This document shows positions 1 through 7,714 of a DNA stretch of 64,000 bases, one piece after another. The stretch comes from Ferruginibacter sp. HRS2-29 (GTDB lineage Bacteria; Bacteroidota; Bacteroidia; Chitinophagales; Chitinophagaceae). The stretch lies in NCBI RefSeq assembly GCF_024343615.1, contig NZ_RJUB01000159.1, positions 116,092 to 180,091 on the forward strand. Direction: 5' to 3'. Numbering within the stretch: position 1 is the stretch's first letter; each line of letters starts with the position of its first letter. The notes under the pieces were generated by a model, which saw only the letters and a program-made list of their open reading frames with translations, made no database searches and was not told where the DNA came from. A program made the position numbers and the translations under genes.

Positions 1-1
1 T

Positions 2-199
2 TTTGAGCCATTAGAAGAGGGGGTCTATTGTTATTTTGAAGGAGATAATATCGCGTCGGTAAAATCAATTGGCATTACCAGCACGATCTTATACGAATAC
101 AAGGAACAACAGATGGGATTGATTCATTGTACGGTGAATGGGGAAATGAAAAATTATAAATTGAATAACCCGGAAGCCACGGTGATATTTAATTTTTAA
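2..199 (+). CDS. C-terminal end of an unrecognised protein (partial)
   Basis: The window opens inside a reading frame that stays open from base 2 to a TAA at 197-199 and encodes about 65 residues. The tail has alternating hydrophobic and polar residues (SIGITSTILYEY, GLIHCTVNGEM) and ends in VIFNF, which would suit a beta-rich or secreted domain. I do not recognise a family. The frame is too short and cut at the window edge, so no function is offered. It converges with the gene starting at 1676, and the two are separated by a long inverted repeat. Confidence 0.5.
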   Translation, partial: FEPLEEGVYCYFEGDNIASVKSIGITSTILYEYKEQQMGLIHCTVNGEMKNYKLNNPEATVIFNF

Positions 200-211
200 T
201 GAGATCAGGAA

Positions 212-372
212 ATCACGGATTATAAATTGATTAGGGGATTACACGGATGTTTTGCTATTCGCAAAATAAAAATGCAGTTTATAAAATAATTGAAATTTTT
301 CTAAACTGCATTTATTTTTTACGGAGTAAAAAATAATCTGTGTAATCCCCTAATCAATTTATAATCCGTGAT
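212..372. repeat. Nested intergenic inverted repeat (word family E)
   Basis: The outer arms at 212-248 and 336-372 are reverse complements over 37 bases with one mismatch. A second perfect 12-bp inverted pair lies inside them (271-282 and 302-313, AAATGCAGTTTA). The element fills the gap between two convergent genes, so it could act as a two-way terminator. The words (GGATTACACGGAT, TAATCCCCTAATC) are related to those at 10479-10520 and 47617-47774. Confidence 0.85.
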
Positions 373-377
373 CTGAA

Positions 378-1676
378 TTATTCTTCCAGCTGATCTTTCA
401 ACTCCTGCGATATCGTTACCAGTATCTTATCTATTCTCTGCCCATCCATATCGATGATCTCGAACGAAAAATCCTTCCATTCAAATTTTTCTCCGGTAGC
501 CGGAATATGTTCCAGTTCATGTAATACAAATCCTGCAACGGTATCAAATTCGTGCTCGCCTTCATTCATCCAGTCGGCACGCTCGAAGTAAGAAAGGAAA
601 TCGTAAAAATGTATCTGGGCATCTACCAGGAAACTTCCGTCTTCGCGTTTTACGATCTCATATTCTTCCTGGCCGGTTTGCGGTACATCGCCAACAATGG
701 CTTCCAGTATATCATTCAGCGTGATCATACCTTCCATGGTCCCGTATTCGTTTACGATAAAACAAGTATGGATTTTAGTCGACTTGATCTTTTCCAGCAA
801 CTGGTATGCTTTATTATTTTCCGGAACAAACAAAGCAGGTTTCAATAATTTATCCAGCTTGGTTTCCGGTGAAGCCTTCAGCAGGTCTTTCACATACACC
901 AGCCCTTTAATGTTATCGATCGATTCTTCGCAAACAGGAAAAGTGCTGAATACGATATCGTCCAGTTTATTTTTTACATCCTGCACACTGTCGTTGATGT
1001 TGAGCCATACGATGTCGGTGCGGTGGGTCATCAATGAAGTGATGTTACGGTCGCCAAGATGAAAAACCCTTTCTATGATCTCTTTCTCATCTTCTTCAAT
1101 GGAACCATGCTCGCTGCCTTCGGATATCATCTGTTTGATCTCTTCTTCTGTAACTGCACTGTCTGTTGCCTTCTTAATGTTGAATATTTTAAAAATAAGA
1201 TTGGTCGCGTTGGACAAGAACCATACGAACGGCAGCATGATCATGGTCAGCAGGTTCATTGGGCCGGCCACCACACGGGCGATCTTTTCTGCACGAAGCA
1301 GACCGAATTTCTTCGGGATCAATTCGCCGAAAATGATGGAAAGAAATGTAACGATCACTACTACTACAGAAGTGGCAATGGTATCGGCGTATTTGGCGAT
1401 GGGTTCGAATTTTTCGAAAAAGGGCATCAGTTCCTTGCCGAATTTTTCGCCGGAGTACACACCCGTCAGGATGGAGATCAGCGTAATGCCTATTTGTGCG
1501 GTGCTTAAAAATTTCTCGGGATTTTCAGCCAGGTCCAATGCAGCTTTCGCTTTGAGGTCGCCTTTATTCGCCATCCCTTCGAGCCTGCCTTTGCGGGCGC
1601 TCACCAGGGCGATCTCAGACATAACGAAAAGTGCATTCAGTAAAATAAGTCCCAATAAGATAAATACTTCAGTCAT
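378..1676 (-). CDS. CNNM/CBS/CorC-domain membrane protein (hemolysin family)
   Basis: The 432-residue product has the usual three-part architecture of the CNNM (DUF21) family. An N-terminal membrane domain (about 1-185) contains roughly four hydrophobic segments and the conserved GELIPK stretch near 115. A pair of CBS domains (about 205-325) follows, then a C-terminal CorC_HlyC transporter-associated domain (about 340-425). Family members are linked to magnesium or cobalt efflux; the older 'hemolysin' label is not a proven function. Length and domain order are normal. It starts 9 bp downstream of the PAP2 phosphatase stop codon, so the two are probably cotranscribed in the order PAP2 then CNNM. 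The substrate cannot be read from the sequence. Confidence 0.9.
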   Translation of the reverse strand: MTEVFILLGLILLNALFVMSEIALVSARKGRLEGMANKGDLKAKAALDLAENPEKFLSTAQIGITLISILTGVYSGEKFGKELMPFFEKFEPIAKYADTIATSVVVVIVTFLSIIFGELIPKKFGLLRAEKIARVVAGPMNLLTMIMLPFVWFLSNATNLIFKIFNIKKATDSAVTEEEIKQMISEGSEHGSIEEDEKEIIERVFHLGDRNITSLMTHRTDIVWLNINDSVQDVKNKLDDIVFSTFPVCEESIDNIKGLVYVKDLLKASPETKLDKLLKPALFVPENNKAYQLLEKIKSTKIHTCFIVNEYGTMEGMITLNDILEAIVGDVPQTGQEEYEIVKREDGSFLVDAQIHFYDFLSYFERADWMNEGEHEFDTVAGFVLHELEHIPATGEKFEWKDFSFEIIDMDGQRIDKILVTISQELKDQLEE

Positions 1677-1685
1677 AATTTTAGC

Positions 1686-2249
1686 TTAAGCTAACGAATG
1701 GTTTTTATTGAAAAGGCGTGCCACGATATATCCTATCGCCATGCCGATCAGCGCTCCGCAAACGATATCGCCCGGGAAATGTACGCCTACATACACTTGT
1801 GCATATACAATAATAAACGCCCAAAGAAAGAACAATAATGACCATTTGCCAATAATATTCTTCAACGTACTGTAAAAAAACATGGCCATCCCGAAATGTG
1901 ATGTGGCGTGCGATGAAGTGAAACTGGAGCTTTGAGGCTTATAACTTAACAGGAAACGCAGGCCATCAGCCATCGACGGATCATTGCAGGGGCGTAGCCG
2001 GAAAATGTTTTCCTTGATGAGTTTGCTGCTTACAAAATCGGCGAGAACAGGCACGCAGGCGGCAAAAACGATCCACCAGCCCACACTTTTTTTGCCGTTA
2101 ATGATCACAAAGAGGAACAGGAAAAGGTATAATGGAATAGAAAAGTAAGAATTACGCACCAGGGGCAGCAGCCAGTCGAAAAAAGCATTGTGCCATTGCT
2201 GGTTGATGAGCCGGAAGAGATATTTATCCAGCGCTAGTAGATTTTGCAT
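1686..2249 (-). CDS. PAP2-family phosphatase, integral membrane
   Basis: The 187-residue protein has about five hydrophobic segments and the three signature regions of type 2 phosphatidic acid phosphatases. Motif 1 is KENIFRLRP (K-x6-RP), motif 2 is the SSHAT region (PSGH-like, with the catalytic histidine), and motif 3 is QVYVGVHFPGD, which keeps the catalytic His and Asp but has Gln where most members have Arg. The family removes phosphate from lipid phosphates such as undecaprenyl diphosphate or phosphatidate at the inner membrane; the substrate here is unknown. It heads a two-gene operon with the CNNM protein and is divergent from the LTA-synthase-like gene at 2477. Confidence 0.88.
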   Translation of the reverse strand: MQNLLALDKYLFRLINQQWHNAFFDWLLPLVRNSYFSIPLYLFLFLFVIINGKKSVGWWIVFAACVPVLADFVSSKLIKENIFRLRPCNDPSMADGLRFLLSYKPQSSSFTSSHATSHFGMAMFFYSTLKNIIGKWSLLFFLWAFIIVYAQVYVGVHFPGDIVCGALIGMAIGYIVARLFNKNHSLA

Positions 2250-2269
2250 ATTGATTTGCGACTAATGAT

Positions 2270-2277
2270 CAAAAATA
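2270..2277 (-). promoter_or_regulatory. -7 promoter element (TATTTTTG) for the PAP2-CNNM operon
   Basis: On the minus strand TATTTTTG matches the Bacteroidota -7 consensus TAnnTTTG. It lies 20 nt upstream of the PAP2 ATG, leaving a leader of only about 15 nt. Assigned by motif and position only. Confidence 0.55.
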
Positions 2278-2304
2278 GGCATTTAGTACGAGAACGCTGA
2301 TCAC

Positions 2305-2449
2305 GGAGAACCGACGACTGACCACAGACCACCGACGACTGATGCTTCATTATATACGTGGCCCCTTGCGAAACCCTGAAAATTTATAAGATTTGCCGGA
2401 AATAACACCTGACGGTCGTCGGTCGTCGGTCGTCCGTCGTCGGTTCTCC
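2305..2449. repeat. Intergenic inverted repeat (word family A, CCGACGAC)
   Basis: The left arm (2305-2341) is made of GACCACAGACCACCGACGAC-type words and the right arm (2411-2449) of GTCGTCGGTCGTCGG-type words. The outer 15 bases (GGAGAACCGACGACT against its complement) pair almost perfectly; the inner parts pair with a few mismatches. The element sits between two divergent genes, so a purely terminator role is unlikely at this site. Confidence 0.82.
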
Positions 2450-2476
2450 TTAACTTCGTAGCTCAAAAAGATACAC

Positions 2477-4450
2477 ATGGCTTTTTATTCAAAAGTCCCG
2501 AGGCTCATCCGTTGGGTGATCTCCTACGTTTTATTGCTGATTGTACTGATGACCGCATACCGGTTCTTCTTTTTCTTTCATTACCGGCCGGAACACAGGC
2601 CTTTTACCGGGCAGACATTCCTGCTGGGCCTGCGGTATGACCTGCGGATCGTTTCCGTGCTGGCTGTGGTGATGCTCATCATTGGCAGCATTCCGGCGAT
2701 GAACCCGTTTCACAGTAAACGGGCCAAAAAAGGCTGGTTGATTATACTGTCGATCGTATTCCTGGTGGTGCTGGTCTTTTATGGCAGCGATTTTTATCAC
2801 TATGATTATTTAAAACAAAGGCTGAGCGCTTCGGTGCTTAATTTCCTGGTGGATGCGGGTATTTCCGGGGAAATGATGTGGCAGACATACCCGGTAATAA
2901 AGATCATATTGGCACTCATTGCCGCCATGGTATTGTTTGTGTGGTGGGCAAAACGCAATTTCAGCAGGCTGGAAAAGAAACCCGCAGTTGCCGGTAAAAA
3001 AAGATCGAAAACGATTATTTACATCGTCAGTTTCCTTTTACTTGGACTGGCGATCTTTGGAAAGTTAAGCCAGTACCCGCTTCGCTGGAGCGATGCCTTT
3101 GCGGTACGCGACGATTTTAAAGCGAATACTGCATTGAACCCTTTTCAGAGTTTTTTCAGCACCCTGAAATTTAAAAATGCTACCTACGATATCGCCAATG
3201 TAAAGAAGTATTACCCGCTGATGGCAGACTATCTGGGGGTTCAGCAAAAAGACAGTCTAACGTTGAACTATACCCGCAGTTTTACATTCCCGGATAGTTT
3301 GTCGCCCAAGCCCAATGTCATCATCGTCATCTGCGAAAGCTTCAGCGCTTATAAAAGCTCCATGTTTGGCAACAAACTGGATCCTACGCCGTTTTTCAAT
3401 ACTCTTTGCAACGAAGGCGCTTTCTTCGAACGTTGCTTCACGCCTGCGTTTGGCACTGCACGTGGCGTCTGGGCAACCATTACCGGCATACCGGATGTGC
3501 AGCGGGGAAGCACAGCCAGTCGCAACCCTTTGGCGGTAGACCAACATACGATCATCAATGATTTTACAGGATACGATAAGTTTTATTTCCTCGGCGGAAG
3601 CACTACCTGGGCCAATATCCGGGGATTGCTTACCAACAATATCGATAACCTGAAGATTTACGAGGAAGAAGATTTCAAAGCAAAAAAAGTGGATGTGTGG
3701 GGCATCAGTGATAAGAACCTTTTCCTGGAAGCGAGCAGCATTCTGGGCCAGCAGAAGAAACCTTTTATCAGCATCATTCAGACAGCCGACAATCACCGCC
3801 CATATACCATCCCTGCACAGGATCAGGCAGAGTTCAAAAAAGTGGAGTACCCGAAAGATACACTTACCAAATACGGATTTGATGACAACGACCAGCTGAA
3901 CGCTTTTCGTTACACCGATTTTTGCTACCGCAAATTCATTGAAGCGGCTAAAAAAGAACCCTTCTTCGATAATACCATTTTCGTTTTTGTAGGCGATCAC
4001 GGCCTTCGCGGCGATGCGGGCAATATGTTTCCACAGAGTTTTACCAAACAGGGAATCCTGGCAGAACATGTGCCATTGTTGTTTTATGCGCCAAAGCTGA
4101 TACAGCCAAAACGTGTCACCGATGTAGCGTCCCAACTGGATATTCTTCCGAGTGTAGCCACTATCGCAAAACAATCCTATACCAATTCGGCATTCGGAAG
4201 AAACCTGTTCGATACCGTTCCCGGAGTGCATTACGCCTTTATCGCCGATCCGGATATCATGAACATGGGGCTTGTAAGTAACGATTACTACTACACTAAA
4301 AACCTCAAGACCGGTATTACCGAATTTGTGTCGGTGCGCAACAATTTGCCTGTGAATGATGACAGTGCCAGGAAGCACATGGCACAACTTACCGAAGCGT
4401 GGTACCTGACGGCACAATACCAGCTGCTGAACAACAAAAAGAAAAAATAA
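2477..4450 (+). CDS. LTA-synthase-like sulfatase/phosphotransferase, copy 1
   Basis: The 657-residue protein has about five N-terminal membrane segments (within residues 10-195) followed by a periplasmic alkaline-phosphatase-superfamily domain (about 278-600). Expected metal and catalytic residues are visible: Glu287 in ICESFS, the likely nucleophile Thr327 in FGTARG, and Asp507-His508 in VGDHG. Enzymes of this group move phosphoglycerol or phosphoethanolamine between lipids and envelope polymers. Bacteroidota do not make lipoteichoic acid, so the acceptor is unknown. It is followed by a clear paralogue (4616-6583) with the same spacing of catalytic residues. The element TAACTTCG at 2451-2458 is a near match to the -7 promoter box. 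Confidence 0.88.
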   Translation: MAFYSKVPRLIRWVISYVLLLIVLMTAYRFFFFFHYRPEHRPFTGQTFLLGLRYDLRIVSVLAVVMLIIGSIPAMNPFHSKRAKKGWLIILSIVFLVVLVFYGSDFYHYDYLKQRLSASVLNFLVDAGISGEMMWQTYPVIKIILALIAAMVLFVWWAKRNFSRLEKKPAVAGKKRSKTIIYIVSFLLLGLAIFGKLSQYPLRWSDAFAVRDDFKANTALNPFQSFFSTLKFKNATYDIANVKKYYPLMADYLGVQQKDSLTLNYTRSFTFPDSLSPKPNVIIVICESFSAYKSSMFGNKLDPTPFFNTLCNEGAFFERCFTPAFGTARGVWATITGIPDVQRGSTASRNPLAVDQHTIINDFTGYDKFYFLGGSTTWANIRGLLTNNIDNLKIYEEEDFKAKKVDVWGISDKNLFLEASSILGQQKKPFISIIQTADNHRPYTIPAQDQAEFKKVEYPKDTLTKYGFDDNDQLNAFRYTDFCYRKFIEAAKKEPFFDNTIFVFVGDHGLRGDAGNMFPQSFTKQGILAEHVPLLFYAPKLIQPKRVTDVASQLDILPSVATIAKQSYTNSAFGRNLFDTVPGVHYAFIADPDIMNMGLVSNDYYYTKNLKTGITEFVSVRNNLPVNDDSARKHMAQLTEAWYLTAQYQLLNNKKKK

Positions 4451-4456
4451 ACTTCG

Positions 4457-4518
4457 CTGTCAGCCTGAGCTTGTCGAAGGTGGTCTCATGATCACCTTCG
4501 ACAAGCTCAGGCTGACAG
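4457..4518. repeat. Perfect 26-bp inverted repeat (CCTGAGCTTGTCGAAGG type)
   Basis: The arms at 4457-4482 and 4493-4518 are exact reverse complements around a 10-nt spacer. The core CCTGAGCTTGTCGAAGG is a word known to recur between genes in many unrelated bacterial genomes. It separates the two tandem phosphotransferase genes and would form a very stable hairpin in RNA, though no T-tract follows. Confidence 0.93.
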
Positions 4519-4582
4519 TAAGATCGCTTGAGGCTTTCAGAAAGTGAATAATAAAAATCATACTTTTAAAACCGCTATAAGT

Positions 4583-4590
4583 TAACTTTG
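4583..4590 (+). promoter_or_regulatory. -7 promoter element (TAACTTTG)
   Basis: TAACTTTG matches the TAnnTTTG consensus 26 nt upstream of the ATG at 4616. This suggests the second phosphotransferase has its own promoter despite lying close behind the first. Confidence 0.55.
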
Positions 4591-4615
4591 TCGCTCAATT
4601 CATATTTGTAAAGCT

Positions 4616-6583
4616 ATGCTTATAAAATGGCGGGTGCCAAAAACGATTCAATGGATAGTGAAGTTGTTCTTTATCTACCTGCTGATCTTTACTGCATTCA
4701 GAGTGGCAACGGTGGTTTGTTTCAAGCCGAAGACCATACCGGTTACCGATCTGCTGCCCTCCTTCTGGCTGGGGCTGAAGTATGATCTGCGCTGGATCGC
4801 GTTCATTTTATTTCCCATCGCTTTTTTATCGCTTTTTCCAAAACTTGCTCCCTTCAGCAGCCAGCGTTCCAAAAAGGTATGGACCTTGTATCTCGGGATC
4901 ATCACCTTGCTGGTGTTGTTTTTTTATGGCGCCGATTTTGGACAGTTCTCTTATATCAATGCCAGGCTGAATGCCGATGCACTCATTTTTGCCGAAGATC
5001 CCCGGGAAAGTCTCAAGATGGTCTGGCAGAGTTATCCTGTTATATGGATCCTCATCGGGCTCGTTGGAGCTGTGTTAATGATGGTGTGGATGTTCAGGCG
5101 TACGCATGTGGATGTGCATGATAAAAATGTGAACATTCACAAATTCACGTATCGCCGCAGATGGCACTTTGCCGCATTGCTGTTGCTCGGCTGGTTCATG
5201 TATGGTTTCCTTACCATCCGGCCGCTGAATTTTTTCCGCGCCTTCAGCCTCAACGATGAGTTCAAAAGCAATCTTGCACTGAACCCACTACAGAATTTTT
5301 TCACCACATTGCGTTTTCGCGATCCTGATTATAATACAAGGGCGCAGGAATATTTTCCGGTAATGAGCAATTTTCTCAACCTTAATAATGTGTGGAGTAA
5401 TAAATACACACGTCTTATACATCCCGGCAGCAAAGCGCTCGAAAGCCAGCCCAATGTGGTGCTGGTCATCTGCGAAAGTTTCAGCATGTACAAAAGCAGC
5501 ATGAGCGGGAATGTGCTCAACAGTACCCCGTATTTCGATTCGCTTACAAGGCAGGGTATATTTTTTGAAAAATGTTTTTCTCCTACATTCGGTACGGCAC
5601 GTGGCGTATTCGCTACGCTTACCGGCATTCCTGATGTGCAGTTGAGCAAGTTCGCTACGCGTAATGAAGAGAGCGTGGGCCAGCGTATGATCATCAATGA
5701 TTTTGAAGGCTATGACAAATTTTATTTTATAGGTGGAAGAAGCCAGTTCAATAACTTCAACGGGCTTGTAAAAAATATCCACGGAGTAAGGATCTATGAA
5801 GAGGGTAGTTATGAAGCGAAGCCGATCAACGTGTGGGGCATCAGTGATAAGAACCTTTTCCTGGAAGCTAACCAGGTAATGGCCAAACAGACAAAACCTT
5901 TTTTTGCCATCATCCAGACAGCCGACAACCACCGCCCATTCAATATTCCCGAAGAGGATAATGATTTTGTACAAAAAATAATTCCGGAAGAAGAGTTGCA
6001 GAAAAATGGTTTTGAATCGTTGAAGGAATACAATGCATTTGCTTATACGGATTACTGCTTCCGCCGGTTCATGGAAGCGGCGCAGAAGGAAAGGTATTTC
6101 AGTAATACCATCTTTGTATTTGTAGGCGACCATGGGGTGGAGGGAAATGCAACTGCGGTTTATCCTAAGGCCTGGACAGAGCAGCGTTTGAGCGATGAGC
6201 ATGTGCCGTTGCTGTTTTATTCTCCGCTGCTTACCCCGCAAAGGCATACCGAAACGGTTTCGCAGATAGATGTGTTGCCCACCATTGCCGGCATGTTGCA
6301 GCAACCTTACACTAATTCAACATTAGGCCGTGACCTGCTCAATCCGAACAAACGCGGCAATGTGGCATTCATCATTTATCATGCCCCCGGCTGGATCGGT
6401 ATCGCCAACGACGATTATTTTTACCGCAAAAACATAAGGATACAAAAAGAAGAACTGGTATCAATAAAATCAGATTCGTTGTCCATAAGCGTACAGCAAC
6501 AGGACTCCATAAAGAAAGAAATGTCGAAGCTCACTTCCGCCATGTACGAAACGGCCAGGTGGATGTTGTTTAACAATAAATAG
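4616..6583 (+). CDS. LTA-synthase-like sulfatase/phosphotransferase, copy 2
   Basis: The 655-residue paralogue of the preceding gene has the same layout: about five membrane spans, then the alkaline-phosphatase-type domain. Glu287 (ICESFS) and Thr327 (FGTARG) fall at exactly the same residue numbers as in copy 1, and Asp505-His506 (VGDHG) is offset by two. Long shared stretches such as NVWGISDKNLFLEA and IIQTADNHRP show a tandem duplication, but divergence elsewhere indicates it is not recent. A role in modifying envelope lipids or glycans is inferred from the family; donor and acceptor are unknown. Confidence 0.88.
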   Translation: MLIKWRVPKTIQWIVKLFFIYLLIFTAFRVATVVCFKPKTIPVTDLLPSFWLGLKYDLRWIAFILFPIAFLSLFPKLAPFSSQRSKKVWTLYLGIITLLVLFFYGADFGQFSYINARLNADALIFAEDPRESLKMVWQSYPVIWILIGLVGAVLMMVWMFRRTHVDVHDKNVNIHKFTYRRRWHFAALLLLGWFMYGFLTIRPLNFFRAFSLNDEFKSNLALNPLQNFFTTLRFRDPDYNTRAQEYFPVMSNFLNLNNVWSNKYTRLIHPGSKALESQPNVVLVICESFSMYKSSMSGNVLNSTPYFDSLTRQGIFFEKCFSPTFGTARGVFATLTGIPDVQLSKFATRNEESVGQRMIINDFEGYDKFYFIGGRSQFNNFNGLVKNIHGVRIYEEGSYEAKPINVWGISDKNLFLEANQVMAKQTKPFFAIIQTADNHRPFNIPEEDNDFVQKIIPEEELQKNGFESLKEYNAFAYTDYCFRRFMEAAQKERYFSNTIFVFVGDHGVEGNATAVYPKAWTEQRLSDEHVPLLFYSPLLTPQRHTETVSQIDVLPTIAGMLQQPYTNSTLGRDLLNPNKRGNVAFIIYHAPGWIGIANDDYFYRKNIRIQKEELVSIKSDSLSISVQQQDSIKKEMSKLTSAMYETARWMLFNNK

Positions 6584-6706
6584 ACCACGGACGACAGACC
6601 ACCGACGACCGATGCATTGCCAGAATTCCACTTTTAAATTATTGCCAACTCTAAAAGAATTTCAAGTCTTGAAGAAGTACGGTTGTCCATCGTCTGTAGT
6701 CTGCTA
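6583..6706. repeat. Degenerate intergenic inverted repeat (word family A)
   Basis: The left arm (about 6583-6615) has GACCACGGACGACAGACC words and the right arm (about 6681-6706) has their imperfect reverse complement (GTCCATCGTCTGTAGTC). It lies between convergent genes, and the right arm runs into the stop codon of the methyltransferase. Pairing is clearly weaker than in the other elements. Confidence 0.6.
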
Positions 6707-7444
6707 TCTCACTTTCTCAGCGATCATTATCAACCTCGGCGATTTTTTTACATCATAATTGCCAAAATTGTAATCCCCGAAAACTTCTTTTATCTGCAGG
6801 CCCTGGTAGGCGAACATATCGGTGAAATCGCCCAATGAAAACTTTGCTACTTTCTCCGTGTATATCAAAGGCTCCTGGCGGGCATCATCTTCCACTTCAA
6901 TTTTTTTGTAGAAATGATGTTCATCGAACCACTTGGTGATGACAAAATTGATGTCGTCTATTTCTTTTTCTGATTTATGGATAAGATGATCTTCGGCGTA
7001 ATGCACATTCAGGTAATCCATCACAAAAGTGCCGTTGGGTTTTAGGGATTGTGCAATGCTACGAATGGAATTGTCATGCTCCCTTTCGGTGCGGAAATAT
7101 CCGAAACTGGTGAAAAAATTAAAAGCGAAATCGAAATAATTTATCCAGAAGGGAAGTCGCATGTCATGCGTAAAAAAATGAAGATTTTCATTTTCATGTT
7201 GTAATGCTTCGGTTATGCTGTCTTCACTGAGGTCGATGCCGGTCACGTCGAATCCCTTTGCAGATAACTGCATGGACTGGCGCCCTTTTCCGCAGGCAAC
7301 ATCCAGCATTTTACTGCCTTGCTGCGGATGCAGGTAATCGATCAGTTTATTGATAAATGCTGCCGCTTCTTTTTCATCGCGGTGAAAATATAACTGATGG
7401 TAATAAGGGGAATTAAACCAGTTTTTGAACCATGGACCTTTCAT
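6704..7444 (-). CDS. Class I SAM-dependent methyltransferase
   Basis: The 246-residue protein has a Rossmann methyltransferase core. Motif I is MLDVACGKGRQS near residues 46-57, the acidic end of strand 2 is VTGIDLS, and a post-motif LPFWINYFDFAFNFFTSFG occupies the substrate-facing region. This matches the methyltransferase 11/25 group of small-molecule enzymes; the substrate is unknown. The start is supported by a -7 promoter box only 4 nt upstream of the ATG. It converges with the second phosphotransferase and is divergent from glmM. Confidence 0.82.
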   Translation of the reverse strand: MKGPWFKNWFNSPYYHQLYFHRDEKEAAAFINKLIDYLHPQQGSKMLDVACGKGRQSMQLSAKGFDVTGIDLSEDSITEALQHENENLHFFTHDMRLPFWINYFDFAFNFFTSFGYFRTEREHDNSIRSIAQSLKPNGTFVMDYLNVHYAEDHLIHKSEKEIDDINFVITKWFDEHHFYKKIEVEDDARQEPLIYTEKVAKFSLGDFTDMFAYQGLQIKEVFGDYNFGNYDVKKSPRLIMIAEKVR

Positions 7445-7448
7445 AAAG

Positions 7449-7456
7449 CAAATGTA
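7449..7456 (-). promoter_or_regulatory. -7 promoter element (TACATTTG) almost touching the methyltransferase ATG
   Basis: TACATTTG on the minus strand is followed by only CTTT and then ATG. Transcription starting a few bases beyond the box would give a leaderless or near-leaderless mRNA. The box overlaps the left arm of the inverted repeat at 7450-7566. Confidence 0.55.
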
Positions 7457-7566
7457 TGATGTAAGATGTTAGATGTATGATTTCTTTAGGAAGAAAAGAC
7501 TTTGAATATTGGAAAAAAGCTCAATTGGAGAAACATCATACATCTAATATCTTCCATCATACATTT
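7450..7566. repeat. Intergenic inverted repeat (word family B, ATGATGTATG)
   Basis: Arms of 32 bases at 7450-7481 and 7535-7566 pair with two mismatches and consist of ATGTATGATGTAAGATG-type words. The element lies between divergent genes, and its left arm contains part of the methyltransferase promoter. Confidence 0.88.
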
Positions 7567-7683
7567 TTCACGCAACCGTTTGAAACGCATAAAGTGCCCC
7601 CGGATACCCTGTTTACTGCTATTTTTACCTCATTTAGTAAAGAAATCACCTTGTGGATGCAGGCACTCTCATCAACTCTTTCG

Positions 7684-7691
7684 TATATTTG
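7684..7691 (+). promoter_or_regulatory. -7 promoter element (TATATTTG) for glmM
   Basis: TATATTTG followed by CATCCC lies 23 nt upstream of the glmM ATG, a normal distance for this promoter class. Confidence 0.6.
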
Positions 7692-7714
7692 CATCCCTTA
7701 AAAAACAGTAAAAA

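Noticed and set aside
3257..4417. Long minus-strand open frame (386 codons) opposite the first phosphotransferase gene, and a similar one at 5288-6304 opposite the second
   Set aside because: They lie antisense to genes with complete catalytic motifs, have no recognisable domain, and follow from codon bias of the real strand.
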